Assembly (NCBI RefSeq): GCF_019396325.1
Contig: NZ_JAHKRO010000098.1
Coordinates: forward strand, 1 to 34,705
Direction: 5' to 3'
DNA from: Nonomuraea ceibae
GTDB lineage: Bacteria; Actinomycetota; Actinomycetes; Streptosporangiales; Streptosporangiaceae
DNA: 34,705 bases
The notes below the pieces were generated by a model. That model was given only the letters and a program-made list of their open reading frames with translations. It had not been told where the DNA came from and searched no databases. This document shows positions 1-12,795 of the stretch, one piece after another; the stretch's first letter is position 1, and the number at the start of each line of letters is the position of its first letter. Both the position numbers and the translations under genes were made by a program.

Positions 1-74
1 CCCCCGGCCCAACGGAGTCCCGCACCCCGAAGGCCCCTCACCCCACCGGCGCCCGGCCCCCGAGCCCCGGGCGC

Positions 75-600
75 CGGTGAGGCCCCCACGTCCGGGCACG
101 CCGCCATGTCCGGGGGCGCCGCCACCTCGGGGTGCGTCGCAACCTCGGGGTGCGCCGCCACTTCCGGCCATGCCGCCACCCCCGGCGTGCCACCGCCCCC
201 GGGCGCGCCGTCACCAGGCGCGTCGCCACGTCCGGACGTGCCACCACCGCCCCGGGCGTGCGCCGTCTCCAGCCGTGCCACCCGTGCGGGCGTGCCGCGA
301 CCTCGGCGTGCCATCGCCACCAGGCGCGCCCACCTTCGGGCACGCCCCGACCTCCGGACATACCGCCCTCCGGGGGCGGCCCCACCACCCCGCCGCCTGC
401 CCCCACTACCTTGCGTGCCGCAACCCCGCGGGTCCCGTCACCTATGCGCCGCCCCCAGTGAGCGGCCGTCACCCCGTGCGGCGCGCCACCCCGTGCGGCC
501 CGTCACCCCGTGCGGCGCGCAACCCCGTGGGCCTATCACCCCGTGCGGCGCGCCACCCTGTACGGCCCGTCGCCCCGCGAGGGTCGGCACCCGTGGTCGG
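75..600. repeat. Degenerate 16-18 nt tandem repeat region downstream of lhr
   Basis: This gene-free stretch (1-608) is made of short imperfect repeats. From about 75 to 460 the units are 16-18 nt and loosely of the form CGCCGCCACCTCGGGGTG. From 467 to 567 they sharpen into six consecutive units of 17, 17, 17, 17, 16 and 17 nt, best represented by CGTCACCCCGTGCGG plus two bases. The repeats lie just past the lhr stop codon. Open frames exist on both strands because stop codons are rare at this GC, but none shows a start signal or a recognisable protein, so I call no gene. The core ACCCCGTRCGG recurs in the array upstream of rny. Confidence 0.8.
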
Positions 601-608
601 CGCCTCGG

Positions 609-5315
<4,707 letters not shown>

Positions 5316-5321
5316 GCGCTC

Positions 5322-5344
5322 ATACTGCCTCGCCGCACCGACAG
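5322..5344 (-). promoter_or_regulatory. RecA-NDp (PafBC-type) DNA-damage promoter of lhr
   Basis: On the minus strand the sequence reads CTGTCGGTG (5336-5344), exactly 8 nt (5328-5335), then CAGTAT (5322-5327). The published actinobacterial RecA-independent damage promoter is TTGTCRGTG-N8-TANNNT. The match is 8 of 9 in the upstream element, exact spacing, and one mismatch in the fixed -10 bases. The last -10 base is 7 nt from the GTG at 5315, so the mRNA would be leaderless. Confidence 0.7.
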
Positions 5345-5370
5345 AAAACGCTTCGCCCCGCGCCGCGTGA

Positions 5371-5398
5371 TTGAGCGGCCGCTCAGCGGACATACACC
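5371..5398 (+). promoter_or_regulatory. Candidate promoter of the VOC gene
   Basis: TTGAGC (5371-5376), a 16-nt spacer and TACACC (5393-5398) precede the GTG at 5403. The start codon is only 4 nt beyond the -10 box, so the transcript would start at or next to it. Confidence 0.4.
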
Positions 5399-5402
5399 GA
5401 CC

Positions 5403-5891
5403 GTGACCATCGACAACGCAGCCCTGGAGGCTCGCCGCGAGGAGATCCGCGAACGGTACGTCTTACCGCACCGTCCGTCGAGCAGCGCCCGCGGCCTGCA
5501 TCACATCGCCCTGGTCTCGTCGGACGTGGAGCGCACCGTCAAGTTCTACCAGGAACTGCTGGAGTTCCCGCTCACCGAGATCTTCGAGAACCGCGACTAC
5601 GAGGGCTCCAGCCACTTCTTCTTCGACCTTGGCAACGGAAACCTGCTGGCGTTCTTCGACTTCCCCGGCCTCGACCTCGGCCCGTACCTTGAGGTGTTCG
5701 GCGGCCTGCACCACGTGGCGATCTCCGTCGACCCCGCCACCTGGGAGCGGCTGCGCGGGAAGCTGGAGGCGGCCGGCGTGCCGCACCAGATCGAGAGCGG
5801 TGCCTCCATCTACTTCAAGGACCCCGACGGCGCCCGGCTGGAGCTGCTCGCCGACCACCTCGGGGAGATGTACGGCGCACGCGTGCTCTGA
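5403..5891 (+). CDS. VOC (glyoxalase/bleomycin resistance/dioxygenase) family protein
   Basis: A 162-residue vicinal-oxygen-chelate protein, probably cytosolic. A helical N-terminal lead-in of about 33 residues is followed by two beta-alpha-beta-beta-beta modules. Likely metal or substrate ligands are in GLHHIAL at the start of module 1, GGLHHVAIS at the start of module 2, and the closing strand DPDGARLELL. The family covers isomerases, dioxygenases and resistance proteins; nothing here fixes the substrate. The GTG start lies 87 bp from the divergent lhr start. No Shine-Dalgarno is visible, in line with a leaderless start. It is not obviously part of an operon; the next gene is convergent. 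Confidence 0.85.
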   Translation: MTIDNAALEARREEIRERYVLPHRPSSSARGLHHIALVSSDVERTVKFYQELLEFPLTEIFENRDYEGSSHFFFDLGNGNLLAFFDFPGLDLGPYLEVFGGLHHVAISVDPATWERLRGKLEAAGVPHQIESGASIYFKDPDGARLELLADHLGEMYGARVL

Positions 5892-5901
5892 CCCGGTACG
5901 G

Positions 5902-6096
5902 CTAGCGGCGCGACGCCCTGCGCGTGCGCGGCGTGCCCGCACGCGGTTCCTGCCTGATGCCCGCGTGCCTCTCGGCACGCTCTTCCTTCTCCTTCCGTAC
6001 GGCGAGCCGCCGGTCGAGCTGTAACCGGCGCCGCCTGGCCTTGTTGGCCTTGACCTTGGCGGATCTGGGGGGTGAGGACTTGGGGGTCTTCGGCAT
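5902..6096 (-). CDS. Small highly basic conserved protein (64 aa), function unknown
   Basis: The product begins MPKTPKSSPPRSAKVKANKA and is about one third Arg/Lys, with no hydrophobic segment, so it should be cytosolic and could bind nucleic acid; that is inference. It sits divergent to the DUF3046 gene with 43 bp between starts and converges on the VOC gene with only 10 bp between stops. TAGGAC (6103-6108 on the minus strand) is either a -10 box ending 7 nt before the ATG or a weak AGGA ribosome site. I do not recognise a named family. Confidence 0.6.
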   Translation of the reverse strand: MPKTPKSSPPRSAKVKANKARRRRLQLDRRLAVRKEKEERAERHAGIRQEPRAGTPRTRRASRR

Positions 6097-6127
6097 GGGG
6101 ATGTCCTACCCACTCCCGGGGGCGTCC

Positions 6128-6133
6128 CATACT
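6128..6133 (+). promoter_or_regulatory. -10 box of the DUF3046 gene (leaderless)
   Basis: CATACT ends exactly 7 nt before the A of the ATG at 6140, and no ribosome-binding site precedes that ATG. No convincing -35 is visible. Confidence 0.4.
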
Positions 6134-6139
6134 TGGGTG

Positions 6140-6334
6140 ATGCGCCTGACCGAGTTTTGGAGACGGATGCGCGAGCACTTCGGCGACGCCTACGCCGAGT
6201 CGTGGGCGCGTGACTACGTGCTGGCCCCGCTCGACGGCCGCACCGTCGTGCAGGCGCTGGCCGACGGCGAGAGCGCCAAGTCGGTCTGGCGGGCGGTCTG
6301 CCAGGTGGAGGACGTCTCTCCCCGGCTCCGCTGA
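6140..6334 (+). CDS. DUF3046 domain protein
   Basis: A 64-residue protein beginning MRLTEFWRRMREHFGDAY, characteristic of DUF3046, a small actinobacterial family of unknown function commonly found just upstream of recA. It is cytosolic, with no signal or membrane segment. The ending (VWRAVCQVEDVSPRLR) is typical of the family. A GTG lies directly before the ATG (6137); I chose the ATG because the -10 box predicts transcription starting on it. Its stop codon directly abuts the stop of the convergent 91-aa gene. Confidence 0.85.
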   Translation: MRLTEFWRRMREHFGDAYAESWARDYVLAPLDGRTVVQALADGESAKSVWRAVCQVEDVSPRLR

Positions 6335-6610
6335 TCACTCGGCCTCCGGCGCCTCCAGCGCGTCCCTCAGCTTGTCGGCGGCCCCTTCCGGATCTTCGGC
6401 GTCGTGCAGCCCGCCGGGCGACCACAGGAACTGCCAGCCCTGCCGCGACGGGGTGGCGAAGACCAGCGTGCGCCGTCCCGAACGCGGATGCCACGTCCAC
6501 AGCACCGGTTCGTCGCCGCCGACCAGCCGGCTCACCAGCCCCTGGCCCTTCAGCAGCGCGGCGAGGGCCTCCAGATGGGTGCGCCGTTCCCCGGTGTACG
6601 CGCTCGCCAC
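6335..6610 (-). CDS. Conserved hypothetical protein, 91 aa
   Basis: I do not recognise a named family. The sequence mixes an N-terminal helix (HLEALAALLKGQGLVSRLV) with a beta-rich middle (VLWTWHPRSGRRTLVFATPS, then WQFLWSP) and a helical acidic end, suggesting a small alpha/beta cytosolic fold. The GTG start at 6610 is well supported by an AGGAGG ribosome site (6618-6623, minus strand) about 7 nt away. It converges on DUF3046 with no gap. Similar small proteins next to recA occur in other actinomycetes (recollection, not checked). Confidence 0.65.
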   Translation of the reverse strand: MASAYTGERRTHLEALAALLKGQGLVSRLVGGDEPVLWTWHPRSGRRTLVFATPSRQGWQFLWSPGGLHDAEDPEGAADKLRDALEAPEAE

Positions 6611-6710
6611 GTCGCGGCCTCCTGACGTCTCCCTGTGAGTCTCCCCAGCTCACAGCCGCTGACAACACGTCCCTGTCGAATCGCGGACCGGCCCGTTCGT
6701 CATGCTTCGT

Positions 6711-6723
6711 GAAGAGACTCTTC
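6711..6723. promoter_or_regulatory. Perfect 13-bp palindrome upstream of the YciI-like gene
   Basis: GAAGAGACTCTTC has 6-bp arms around a single central base. It ends one base before the Shine-Dalgarno of the following gene. It could be an operator or a small hairpin affecting translation; no regulator gene is adjacent. Confidence 0.35.
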
Positions 6724-6734
6724 GAGGAGGCACG

Positions 6735-7088
6735 ATGATGAGGTTCGCTTTGCTGCTGTTCGACCCGGAGGGCTACGCGGAGTCCGTCACGGAGGCCGGG
6801 ATGACGGCCGCGCTCGCCGAGCACGAGGCGTTCGCGCGCCATCTGAGAGAGCGCGGCGTCCCGTTCACCGGCGAGGCGCTGCACCCGGCGGCCCGCACGC
6901 TGCGCCCCGGCCCGCCCGGGGAGCCGCCGGTCGCCGCCGACGGGCCGTTCGTCCCGCTGCGGCACGAGCTGGCGGGCTTCTACCTGGTCGAATGCGCCGA
7001 CCTCGACGAGGCGGAAGAGCTCGCCCGCCACTGCCCCATCGGCGCCGGCATCGAGATCCGCCCGATCTGGGACGCGCCGGGCCCATGA
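6735..7088 (+). CDS. YciI-like (YCII-related domain) protein
   Basis: An approximately 117-residue cytosolic alpha/beta protein of the YCII/DGPF type, with MRFALLLFDPEGYAESV at the start, a helix carrying ALAEHEAFARHLRERG, and a C-terminal ferredoxin-like half (GFYLVECADLDEAEELARHC, IGAGIEIRPIW). Members often accompany ECF sigma factors, but none is present here. Two tandem ATGs (6735, 6738) follow a strong GAGGAGG site (6724-6730); 6738 has the better spacing and 6735 is reported as the outer limit. A hairpin terminator follows, so it is probably monocistronic. Confidence 0.8.
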   Translation: MMRFALLLFDPEGYAESVTEAGMTAALAEHEAFARHLRERGVPFTGEALHPAARTLRPGPPGEPPVAADGPFVPLRHELAGFYLVECADLDEAEELARHCPIGAGIEIRPIWDAPGP

Positions 7089-7100
7089 GCTGGGACGCGT

Positions 7101-7126
7101 CCGGCGGGTGAGCCCGAACCCGCCGG
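7101..7126 (+). terminator. Hairpin terminator after the YciI-like gene
   Basis: A perfect 9-bp stem CCGGCGGGT/ACCCGCCGG with an 8-nt loop begins 13 nt past the stop codon. There is no T-tract, as is usual for high-GC actinobacteria. Confidence 0.65.
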
Positions 7127-7153
7127 GCCCGTGACGGCGCGTTCGGCGTGTGA

Positions 7154-7169
7154 TCGAACAGTCGTTCGG
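7154..7169 (+). promoter_or_regulatory. LexA (SOS) box of recA
   Basis: TCGAAC-AGTC-GTTCGG matches the actinobacterial SOS box TCGAAC-N4-GTTCGA with one mismatch in the last base. It directly precedes a TACCAT -10-like hexamer (7171-7176), so bound LexA would cover the promoter spacer. The predicted start near 7183 begins a leader of about 100 nt. That leader opens with a 7-bp hairpin (CGCCGGG 7183-7189 / CCCGGCG 7200-7206). Confidence 0.8.
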
Positions 7170-7216
7170 CTACCATGGACCTCGCCGGGCCACTTCTTCC
7201 CCGGCGGCGGCCAAAA

Positions 7217-7239
7217 ATGTCGGTGGCAGGCCATAGCTT
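7217..7239 (+). promoter_or_regulatory. RecA-NDp (PafBC-type) promoter of recA
   Basis: ATGTCGGTG (7217-7225), 8 nt, then TAGCTT (7234-7239). This matches TTGTCRGTG-N8-TANNNT with a single mismatch, in the first base, and exact spacing. The predicted start near 7246 gives a leader of about 37 nt containing the GGGGGAG ribosome site (7271-7277). It is the proximal of two recA promoters, the same order as described for Mycobacterium recA. Confidence 0.75.
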
Positions 7240-7282
7240 TCACTCGACTGTTCGGACCCAAGACTCTCCAGGGGGAGTTCCC

Positions 7283-8374
<1,092 letters not shown>

Positions 8375-8385
8375 TCGGTCGCCGC

Positions 8386-10515
8386 ATGAGTGACAAGGAT
8401 CCGGACCAGGCGCCCCACTCCAGAGACTGGGGCGCCTGGCCCGACCTCCCCACCACCCCACCCCGCCGCCGTCGCAAACCCACCCGCCTCGCCCCGGGCG
8501 GCCTAACCCGCCCCACCGACCCCCAGGGCCTCGACGACCAGGGCGCGGGCGCTTCGGGCGTCGGGGGTTCGGGCGTCGGCGCCCGAGGTGCCGACGGTCT
8601 GAGTGCCGACGCTCGGGGTGCCGGTGTCCCAGGGGCCGGTGCCTCAGGTGCCGATGCCTCCGCCCTGGATGCCCCGTCGTCCCGGGCCTCCGGGCGTGGC
8701 CGTTCTGGGCGTTCGACGACCTCGGGCCGTCGAGGTGGCCGACTTACGGGCCGTGGCCGTGGTGCCTCCGACGACCCGACCGGCACCCCAGGCGGTTCGT
8801 CGCGCGGTTCTCGCAACGGTGACGGTCCCTGGGCGGACTCCGACCGCAACGCCGGCCGGTCATCAGACAGTGGCCGCGACACCGGCTGGGCGCCGGGTGG
8901 CAGCGGTGCCTGGTCACCGGGCGGTGGCAGTGGTGGTGGCAGTGGCGGTGGCTGGTCGCAGGGTGACGATAACCGCAGCGGTGGCCGCCGACGGTTCGGT
9001 GATGGGCGCGACGAGCGTGCCGGTGGCGGTTGGCCGTCGCCGGACGAGTGGCAGGAACTGCGCCGCTCCCGATCGGCTGCCCCATCGTCCCCGGAACCGG
9101 ATTCGGCCGCTCCGCAGTCAGAGGCGGCGGCGTTCCCCGGGACGGCGCACCCGTTCTTCGGGTCGGGCGATGCGGCGTCTGCGGGGGATCGTCCGGAGCC
9201 CGCCCCCTGGGAAGCGCCCACGGCGTCGGTGTCCTTCACCGAGCCACCTCAATTCGAGTTCGCCGACTCCAAGCCACCCGAACCCGACCCTGCCGGTTTT
9301 GAGCCCACCGGTTCCGGGCCCACCGAGCCTGCCGGTTCTGAGCCCATGGGCCCCGAGCCTGTCGGTTCTGAGCCTGTGGCGCCCGACGCTAGGGGACTTG
9401 GGCTTGTCGGGTCCGACGCTGCGGGGTCCGGCCCTGCGGGGTCCGACGCTGCGGGCGAGCCCGTAGGGTCCGATTCTGCGGGACCCGACCTCGCGGGATC
9501 CGATTCTGCGGGACCCGACCTCGCGGGATCCGATTCTGCGGGACCCGAGCCTGTCGGATCCGACCTTGCGGGAACCGAGCCGGTCGGGGCTCAGCCTGGG
9601 GAAGTCGGGCCTGAGCCTGGGCTTTCGTTCACGTCCGACAGTTCGGAGCCACCCCCGTTCGTGCCCCGTGAGGCCGAGCCGGAGCCTCCGCCGGCTCCCA
9701 CTGCCGCCGAGCCCGCACCTCCGTTCGAGCGTACGGAACCCGAGCCCTCACCCTCCATTGCCCAGAACCCCGGCGCGGGGTCCGGTGAGCGGGTAGAGGC
9801 GGCGTTCGGTGGGCTGTTCGAGGGCGGGGGATCGGACGAGGGCCGGCCCGAGGAGCCCGGGGAGTGGGGCTCGGGGAAGGGGCGTCGTTCGGGAGGAAAG
9901 GGTCGGTACGGGAAGGGGCGGCGCTCCGGGCGGGGTGCTGCAGGCGGCGGTGGGCGTGGGGCCGGGCGCGGTTGGCTGCCTGACGGCCCGGATCAGGACT
10001 CACCAGCAGGTACGACCCCGCATGCCGATCCCGAGTCGGTAGCCCGGGCCATCTGCCTGCGGCTGCTCACGATGGCTCCCAAGACGCGCGCCCAGCTGGC
10101 CGAAGCCCTCCGCAAGCGGAACGTACCGGATGAGGCCGCCGAGACGGTGCTCGACCGGTTCTCCGAGCTGGGGCTCATCAACGACGAGGCGTTCGCCGAA
10201 GCGTGGGTCGACTCCCGGCACCACGGCCGGGGCCTGGCCAAGCGCGCCCTGGCCGCCGAGCTGCGCCATCGGGGCGTTGACTCCGAGACCGTCAACGAGG
10301 CCGTCGAGCGCCTGGACCCCGACCAGGAGCTGGAAACGGCCCGCCGCCTGGTGGAGCGCAAGCTCGCCAGTACGCGGTCCCTGGACCCCAAGGCCCGCAC
10401 TCGCCGCCTGGCCGGCATGCTCGCCAGGAAGGGTTACCCGTCCGGCCTGGCGTTCCGCGTGGTCCGCGAGGCCCTCGAACAGGAGGGCATCGAGATGGAG
10501 GACGACTACCCGTAG
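8386..10515 (+). CDS. recX: RecX with a very long low-complexity N-terminal extension
   Basis: Residues about 549-700 form a normal RecX domain (SVARAICLRLLTMAPKTRAQ, DRFSELGLINDEAFAEAWV, GLAKRALAAELRHRGV), the three-helix-repeat inhibitor that modulates RecA filaments. RecX is usually 150-280 residues; this frame is open for 709. The first ~548 residues look disordered: a basic patch, an A-x-G-A-D-type pentapeptide array (56-95), Gly/Ser-rich stretches with GGGSGGGSGGGW, acidic Pro-rich SEPVG/SDAAG repeats (about 301-408), then a Gly/Arg/Lys-rich linker (495-530). Codon use in the extension is less GC3-biased than in recA. ATG at 8386 is the first start after recA; no strong ribosome site is seen and shorter starts are possible. 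Confidence 0.85.
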   Translation: MSDKDPDQAPHSRDWGAWPDLPTTPPRRRRKPTRLAPGGLTRPTDPQGLDDQGAGASGVGGSGVGARGADGLSADARGAGVPGAGASGADASALDAPSSRASGRGRSGRSTTSGRRGGRLTGRGRGASDDPTGTPGGSSRGSRNGDGPWADSDRNAGRSSDSGRDTGWAPGGSGAWSPGGGSGGGSGGGWSQGDDNRSGGRRRFGDGRDERAGGGWPSPDEWQELRRSRSAAPSSPEPDSAAPQSEAAAFPGTAHPFFGSGDAASAGDRPEPAPWEAPTASVSFTEPPQFEFADSKPPEPDPAGFEPTGSGPTEPAGSEPMGPEPVGSEPVAPDARGLGLVGSDAAGSGPAGSDAAGEPVGSDSAGPDLAGSDSAGPDLAGSDSAGPEPVGSDLAGTEPVGAQPGEVGPEPGLSFTSDSSEPPPFVPREAEPEPPPAPTAAEPAPPFERTEPEPSPSIAQNPGAGSGERVEAAFGGLFEGGGSDEGRPEEPGEWGSGKGRRSGGKGRYGKGRRSGRGAAGGGGRGAGRGWLPDGPDQDSPAGTTPHADPESVARAICLRLLTMAPKTRAQLAEALRKRNVPDEAAETVLDRFSELGLINDEAFAEAWVDSRHHGRGLAKRALAAELRHRGVDSETVNEAVERLDPDQELETARRLVERKLASTRSLDPKARTRRLAGMLARKGYPSGLAFRVVREALEQEGIEMEDDYP
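8551..8670 (+). repeat. 15-nt repeat array in recX (8 units)
   Basis: Eight consecutive in-frame 15-nt units encode degenerate pentapeptides: ASGVG, GSGVG, ARGAD, GLSAD, ARGAG, VPGAG, ASGAD, ASALD. No unit breaks the frame. Confidence 0.8.
9471..9547 (+). repeat. Exact 30-bp tandem repeat in recX
   Basis: Two exact 30-bp copies (9471-9500, 9501-9530) and a 17-bp partial third copy encode SDSAGPDLAG repeated. They lie within a wider region (about 9286-9610) of related 15-nt SEPVG/SDAAG-like units. Identical copies at the DNA level imply recent duplication. Confidence 0.9.
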
Positions 10516-10517
10516 GA

Positions 10518-10535
10518 CGTCCACGCGGGTGGACG
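10518..10535 (+). terminator. Small hairpin directly after recX
   Basis: A 7-bp stem CGTCCAC/GTGGACG with a 4-nt loop begins 3 nt beyond the recX stop. A second weaker GTCC/GGAC hairpin follows. It is a plausible weak terminator or 3'-end stabiliser. Confidence 0.4.
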
Positions 10536-10744
10536 GCTGTCCGTATGGACGGCTGGCTGCAGGGAGCTGCCCGTACGAATGGTGACCCGTTCGAATGGCT
10601 GCCCGTATGGGTGGTGACCCCGTACGGGTGGTGACCCCGTACGGACGGTGACCCCGTACGGGCGGTGACCCCGTACGGGCGGTGACCGTCAAGGACGGTG
10701 ACCCGGACAGATGGCGACCCGTGCGGGCGGTGATCCGGATGGGC
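10535..10744. repeat. 16-17 nt intergenic tandem repeat array upstream of rny
   Basis: About a dozen units of 16-17 nt with consensus GGTGACCCCGTACGGGC. Four adjacent 17-nt copies (10613-10629, 10630-10646, 10647-10663, 10664-10680) are nearly identical, the last two exactly so; the flanking ones are degenerate. The gap 10516-11178 otherwise holds a candidate rny promoter and no supportable gene. The core ACCCCGTRCGG is shared with the array at 467-567. Confidence 0.85.
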
Positions 10745-10909
10745 GTGGCGTGTGGTGCCGTCGGGGCTCCGGGGGCTCCGGGCGCCAGAGAGCCGGCCGT
10801 GAGGGCGGTGCCGGATCGAGGGGTCCACCAGCGGTAGGGAGGGCGGTGTGTCCCGAGGTGTTCACGCACGGCGGATGCGAGCGTAAGACACGCTTGATAA
10901 CGCGTTTGC

Positions 10910-10938
10910 TTGCTCGTGACCTGTTCGACGCATAACCT
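10910..10938 (+). promoter_or_regulatory. Candidate promoter of rny
   Basis: TTGCTC (10910-10915), a 17-nt spacer and TAACCT (10933-10938). The leader would be about 230 nt. A perfect 11-nt palindrome GGAGTTACTCC (10951-10961) lies just after the predicted start and could be an operator. Confidence 0.35.
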
Positions 10939-11178
10939 CGACGGCAGTGAGGAGTTACTCCGCGCAGTGCGGATTGCCATACCGGTGAACGACGGACTTA
11001 CGAGTTTGAGTGATCGAGGCAGGCGAGGTGCCGGCTGCGGGTGTCGGCGCCCGATGTGCCTTGGCTTGATATCGGTCCTGGTGACGACGCCGATCGGGCT
11101 TTCCGTGCCGCGCCCGTGACCCTCCTGGGCGAGGGCCGCGTTTGTGGGTGTTGACGACGCGAGGAGGGCGGGGCGCAC

Positions 11179-12795
11179 ATGGGGCCGCTGGTCGTGGTGC
11201 TGTCGGTGGCGGTCGTGGCGCTGACGTGCGGGATGATGAGCGCCCTCTACATCGTCGTACGCCGGACGTCCGGCGGTGCGCCCGCGAAGAAGAAGCTGAC
11301 CCCGGAGCAGGAGCAGGCTGTCACGGACGAGCTGGAGCAGGCCCGCGAGGAGGCCGGCAAGATCCGTGACCGGGCCGAGGCCGACGCGGAGGAGATCCTG
11401 CGCAGGTCGGAGGCGGCGGCGGAGAGCGCCGCGCAGATGCGCCGCGAGGTGGAGCAGGAGAGCCAGGTCCTGAAGTCGGAGCTGAAGGAGCTGCGCGCAG
11501 ATCTGGAGCGGCGGGAGAGCCGCCTGGGTGAGCGTGAGCAGCGGCTGGACGAGGAGGCCAGGCGGCAGGCGGAGCGTGACCGCAAGCTGGCCGAGACGGA
11601 GATCGAGCTGGCCGACCGGCGTGAGGAGCTGCTGCGGGTCGAGGAGGAGCGGCGGGTCATCCTGGAGCGGGTCGCGGGCCTCACGGCCGAGCAGGCGAAG
11701 GCCGAGCTGGTCAAGGAGATCGAGAACCAGGCCAAGCGTGAGGCCGCGCTGATCATCCGGGAGATCGAGGGCGAGGCCCGCAAGGAGGGCGAGAAACGCG
11801 CCACGAAGATCGTGACGCTGGCGGTGCAGCGGGTGGCGGCGGAGCAGACGGCCGAGTCGGTGGTCAGCGTGCTGCATCTGCCGGGTGACGAGATGAAGGG
11901 CCGGATCATCGGCCGTGAGGGCCGCAACATCCGGGCGTTCGAGTCGACGACGGGCGTCAACCTGATCATCGACGACACGCCGGAGGCGGTGTTGTTGTCG
12001 TGTTTCGACCCGGTGCGCCGGGAGACGGCCCGGCTGACGCTGGAGAAGCTGGTGCTCGACGGCCGCATCCATCCGCAGCGGATCGAGGAGGCGCACGACC
12101 GCAGCCGCCAGGAGGTGCAGGACCTGTGTGCCCGCGCGGGCGAGGACGCGCTGGTCGAGCTGGGCATCACCGACATGCATCCGGAGCTGACGCTGCTGCT
12201 GGGCCAGCTCCGCTATCGCACCAGCTACGGGCAGAACGTGCTCAAGCATCTCATCGAGTCGGCGCACATCGCGGGCATCATGGCGGCCGAGCTGAAGATG
12301 GACCAGGCGCTGATGAAGCGCTGCGCCCTGCTGCACGACATCGGCAAGGCGCTCACGCACGAGGTCGAGGGCAGTCACGCGCTGATCGGCGCGGAGATCG
12401 CGCGGCGCTACGGCGAGCAGGAGGACGTGGTGCACGCCATCGAGGCGCACCACAACGAGGTCGAGGTGCGCACGGTTGAGGCGGTGCTGACGCAGGCGGC
12501 CGACGCGATCAGCGGCAGCCGCCCGGGCGCCCGCCGCGAGTCGCTGGAGGCGTACGTGAAGCGGCTGGAGCGGCTGGAGGAGATCGCGCAGTCGTACGAG
12601 GGCGTGGACAAGGTCTTCGCCATGCAGGCGGGGCGGGAGATCCGGGTGATGGTCAAGCCCGACGGGGTCGACGACATCCAGGCGCAGGTGATCGCCCGCG
12701 ACGTGGCCAAGCAGGTGGAGGAGGAGCTCACCTATCCGGGGCAGATCCGGATCACGGTGGTGCGGGAGTCGCGGGCGACGGAGTTCGCGCGCTGA
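11179..12795 (+). CDS. rny: Ribonuclease Y
   Basis: A 538-residue membrane-anchored endoribonuclease that starts mRNA decay. An N-terminal membrane segment (about 3-26) precedes a long charged coiled coil (about 40-210). A KH domain follows with GRIIGREGRNIRAFE (GREG loop 245-248), then an HD hydrolase domain with HDIGKA (His386-Asp387) and AHHNEVE. The end (MVKPDGVDDIQAQ ... YPGQIRITVVRE) is typical of RNase Y. The ATG at 11179 follows GAGGAGG (11161-11167) by 11 nt and begins the membrane helix. The neighbouring S9 peptidase converges with stop codons directly abutting and no terminator between them. Confidence 0.97.
   Translation: MGPLVVVLSVAVVALTCGMMSALYIVVRRTSGGAPAKKKLTPEQEQAVTDELEQAREEAGKIRDRAEADAEEILRRSEAAAESAAQMRREVEQESQVLKSELKELRADLERRESRLGEREQRLDEEARRQAERDRKLAETEIELADRREELLRVEEERRVILERVAGLTAEQAKAELVKEIENQAKREAALIIREIEGEARKEGEKRATKIVTLAVQRVAAEQTAESVVSVLHLPGDEMKGRIIGREGRNIRAFESTTGVNLIIDDTPEAVLLSCFDPVRRETARLTLEKLVLDGRIHPQRIEEAHDRSRQEVQDLCARAGEDALVELGITDMHPELTLLLGQLRYRTSYGQNVLKHLIESAHIAGIMAAELKMDQALMKRCALLHDIGKALTHEVEGSHALIGAEIARRYGEQEDVVHAIEAHHNEVEVRTVEAVLTQAADAISGSRPGARRESLEAYVKRLERLEEIAQSYEGVDKVFAMQAGREIRVMVKPDGVDDIQAQVIARDVAKQVEEELTYPGQIRITVVRESRATEFAR

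Noticed and set aside
467..567. Possible CRISPR array
   Set aside because: Units of 16-17 nt are contiguous with no unique spacers and there are no cas genes nearby.
9481..9560. Frameshifted or broken recX upstream part (pseudogene)
   Set aside because: The frame is open from 8386 to 10515 and all repeat units are multiples of 3 nt, so expansion has kept the frame.
10589..10596. Second LexA box at a GTTCGAA motif between recX and rny
   Set aside because: It is only a half-site inside a repeat unit; the partner TCGAAC at the right spacing is missing.
10000..12453. Minus-strand frame spanning recX, the repeat gap and rny
   Set aside because: Antisense to two confidently identified genes, and its middle part is translated repeat DNA.
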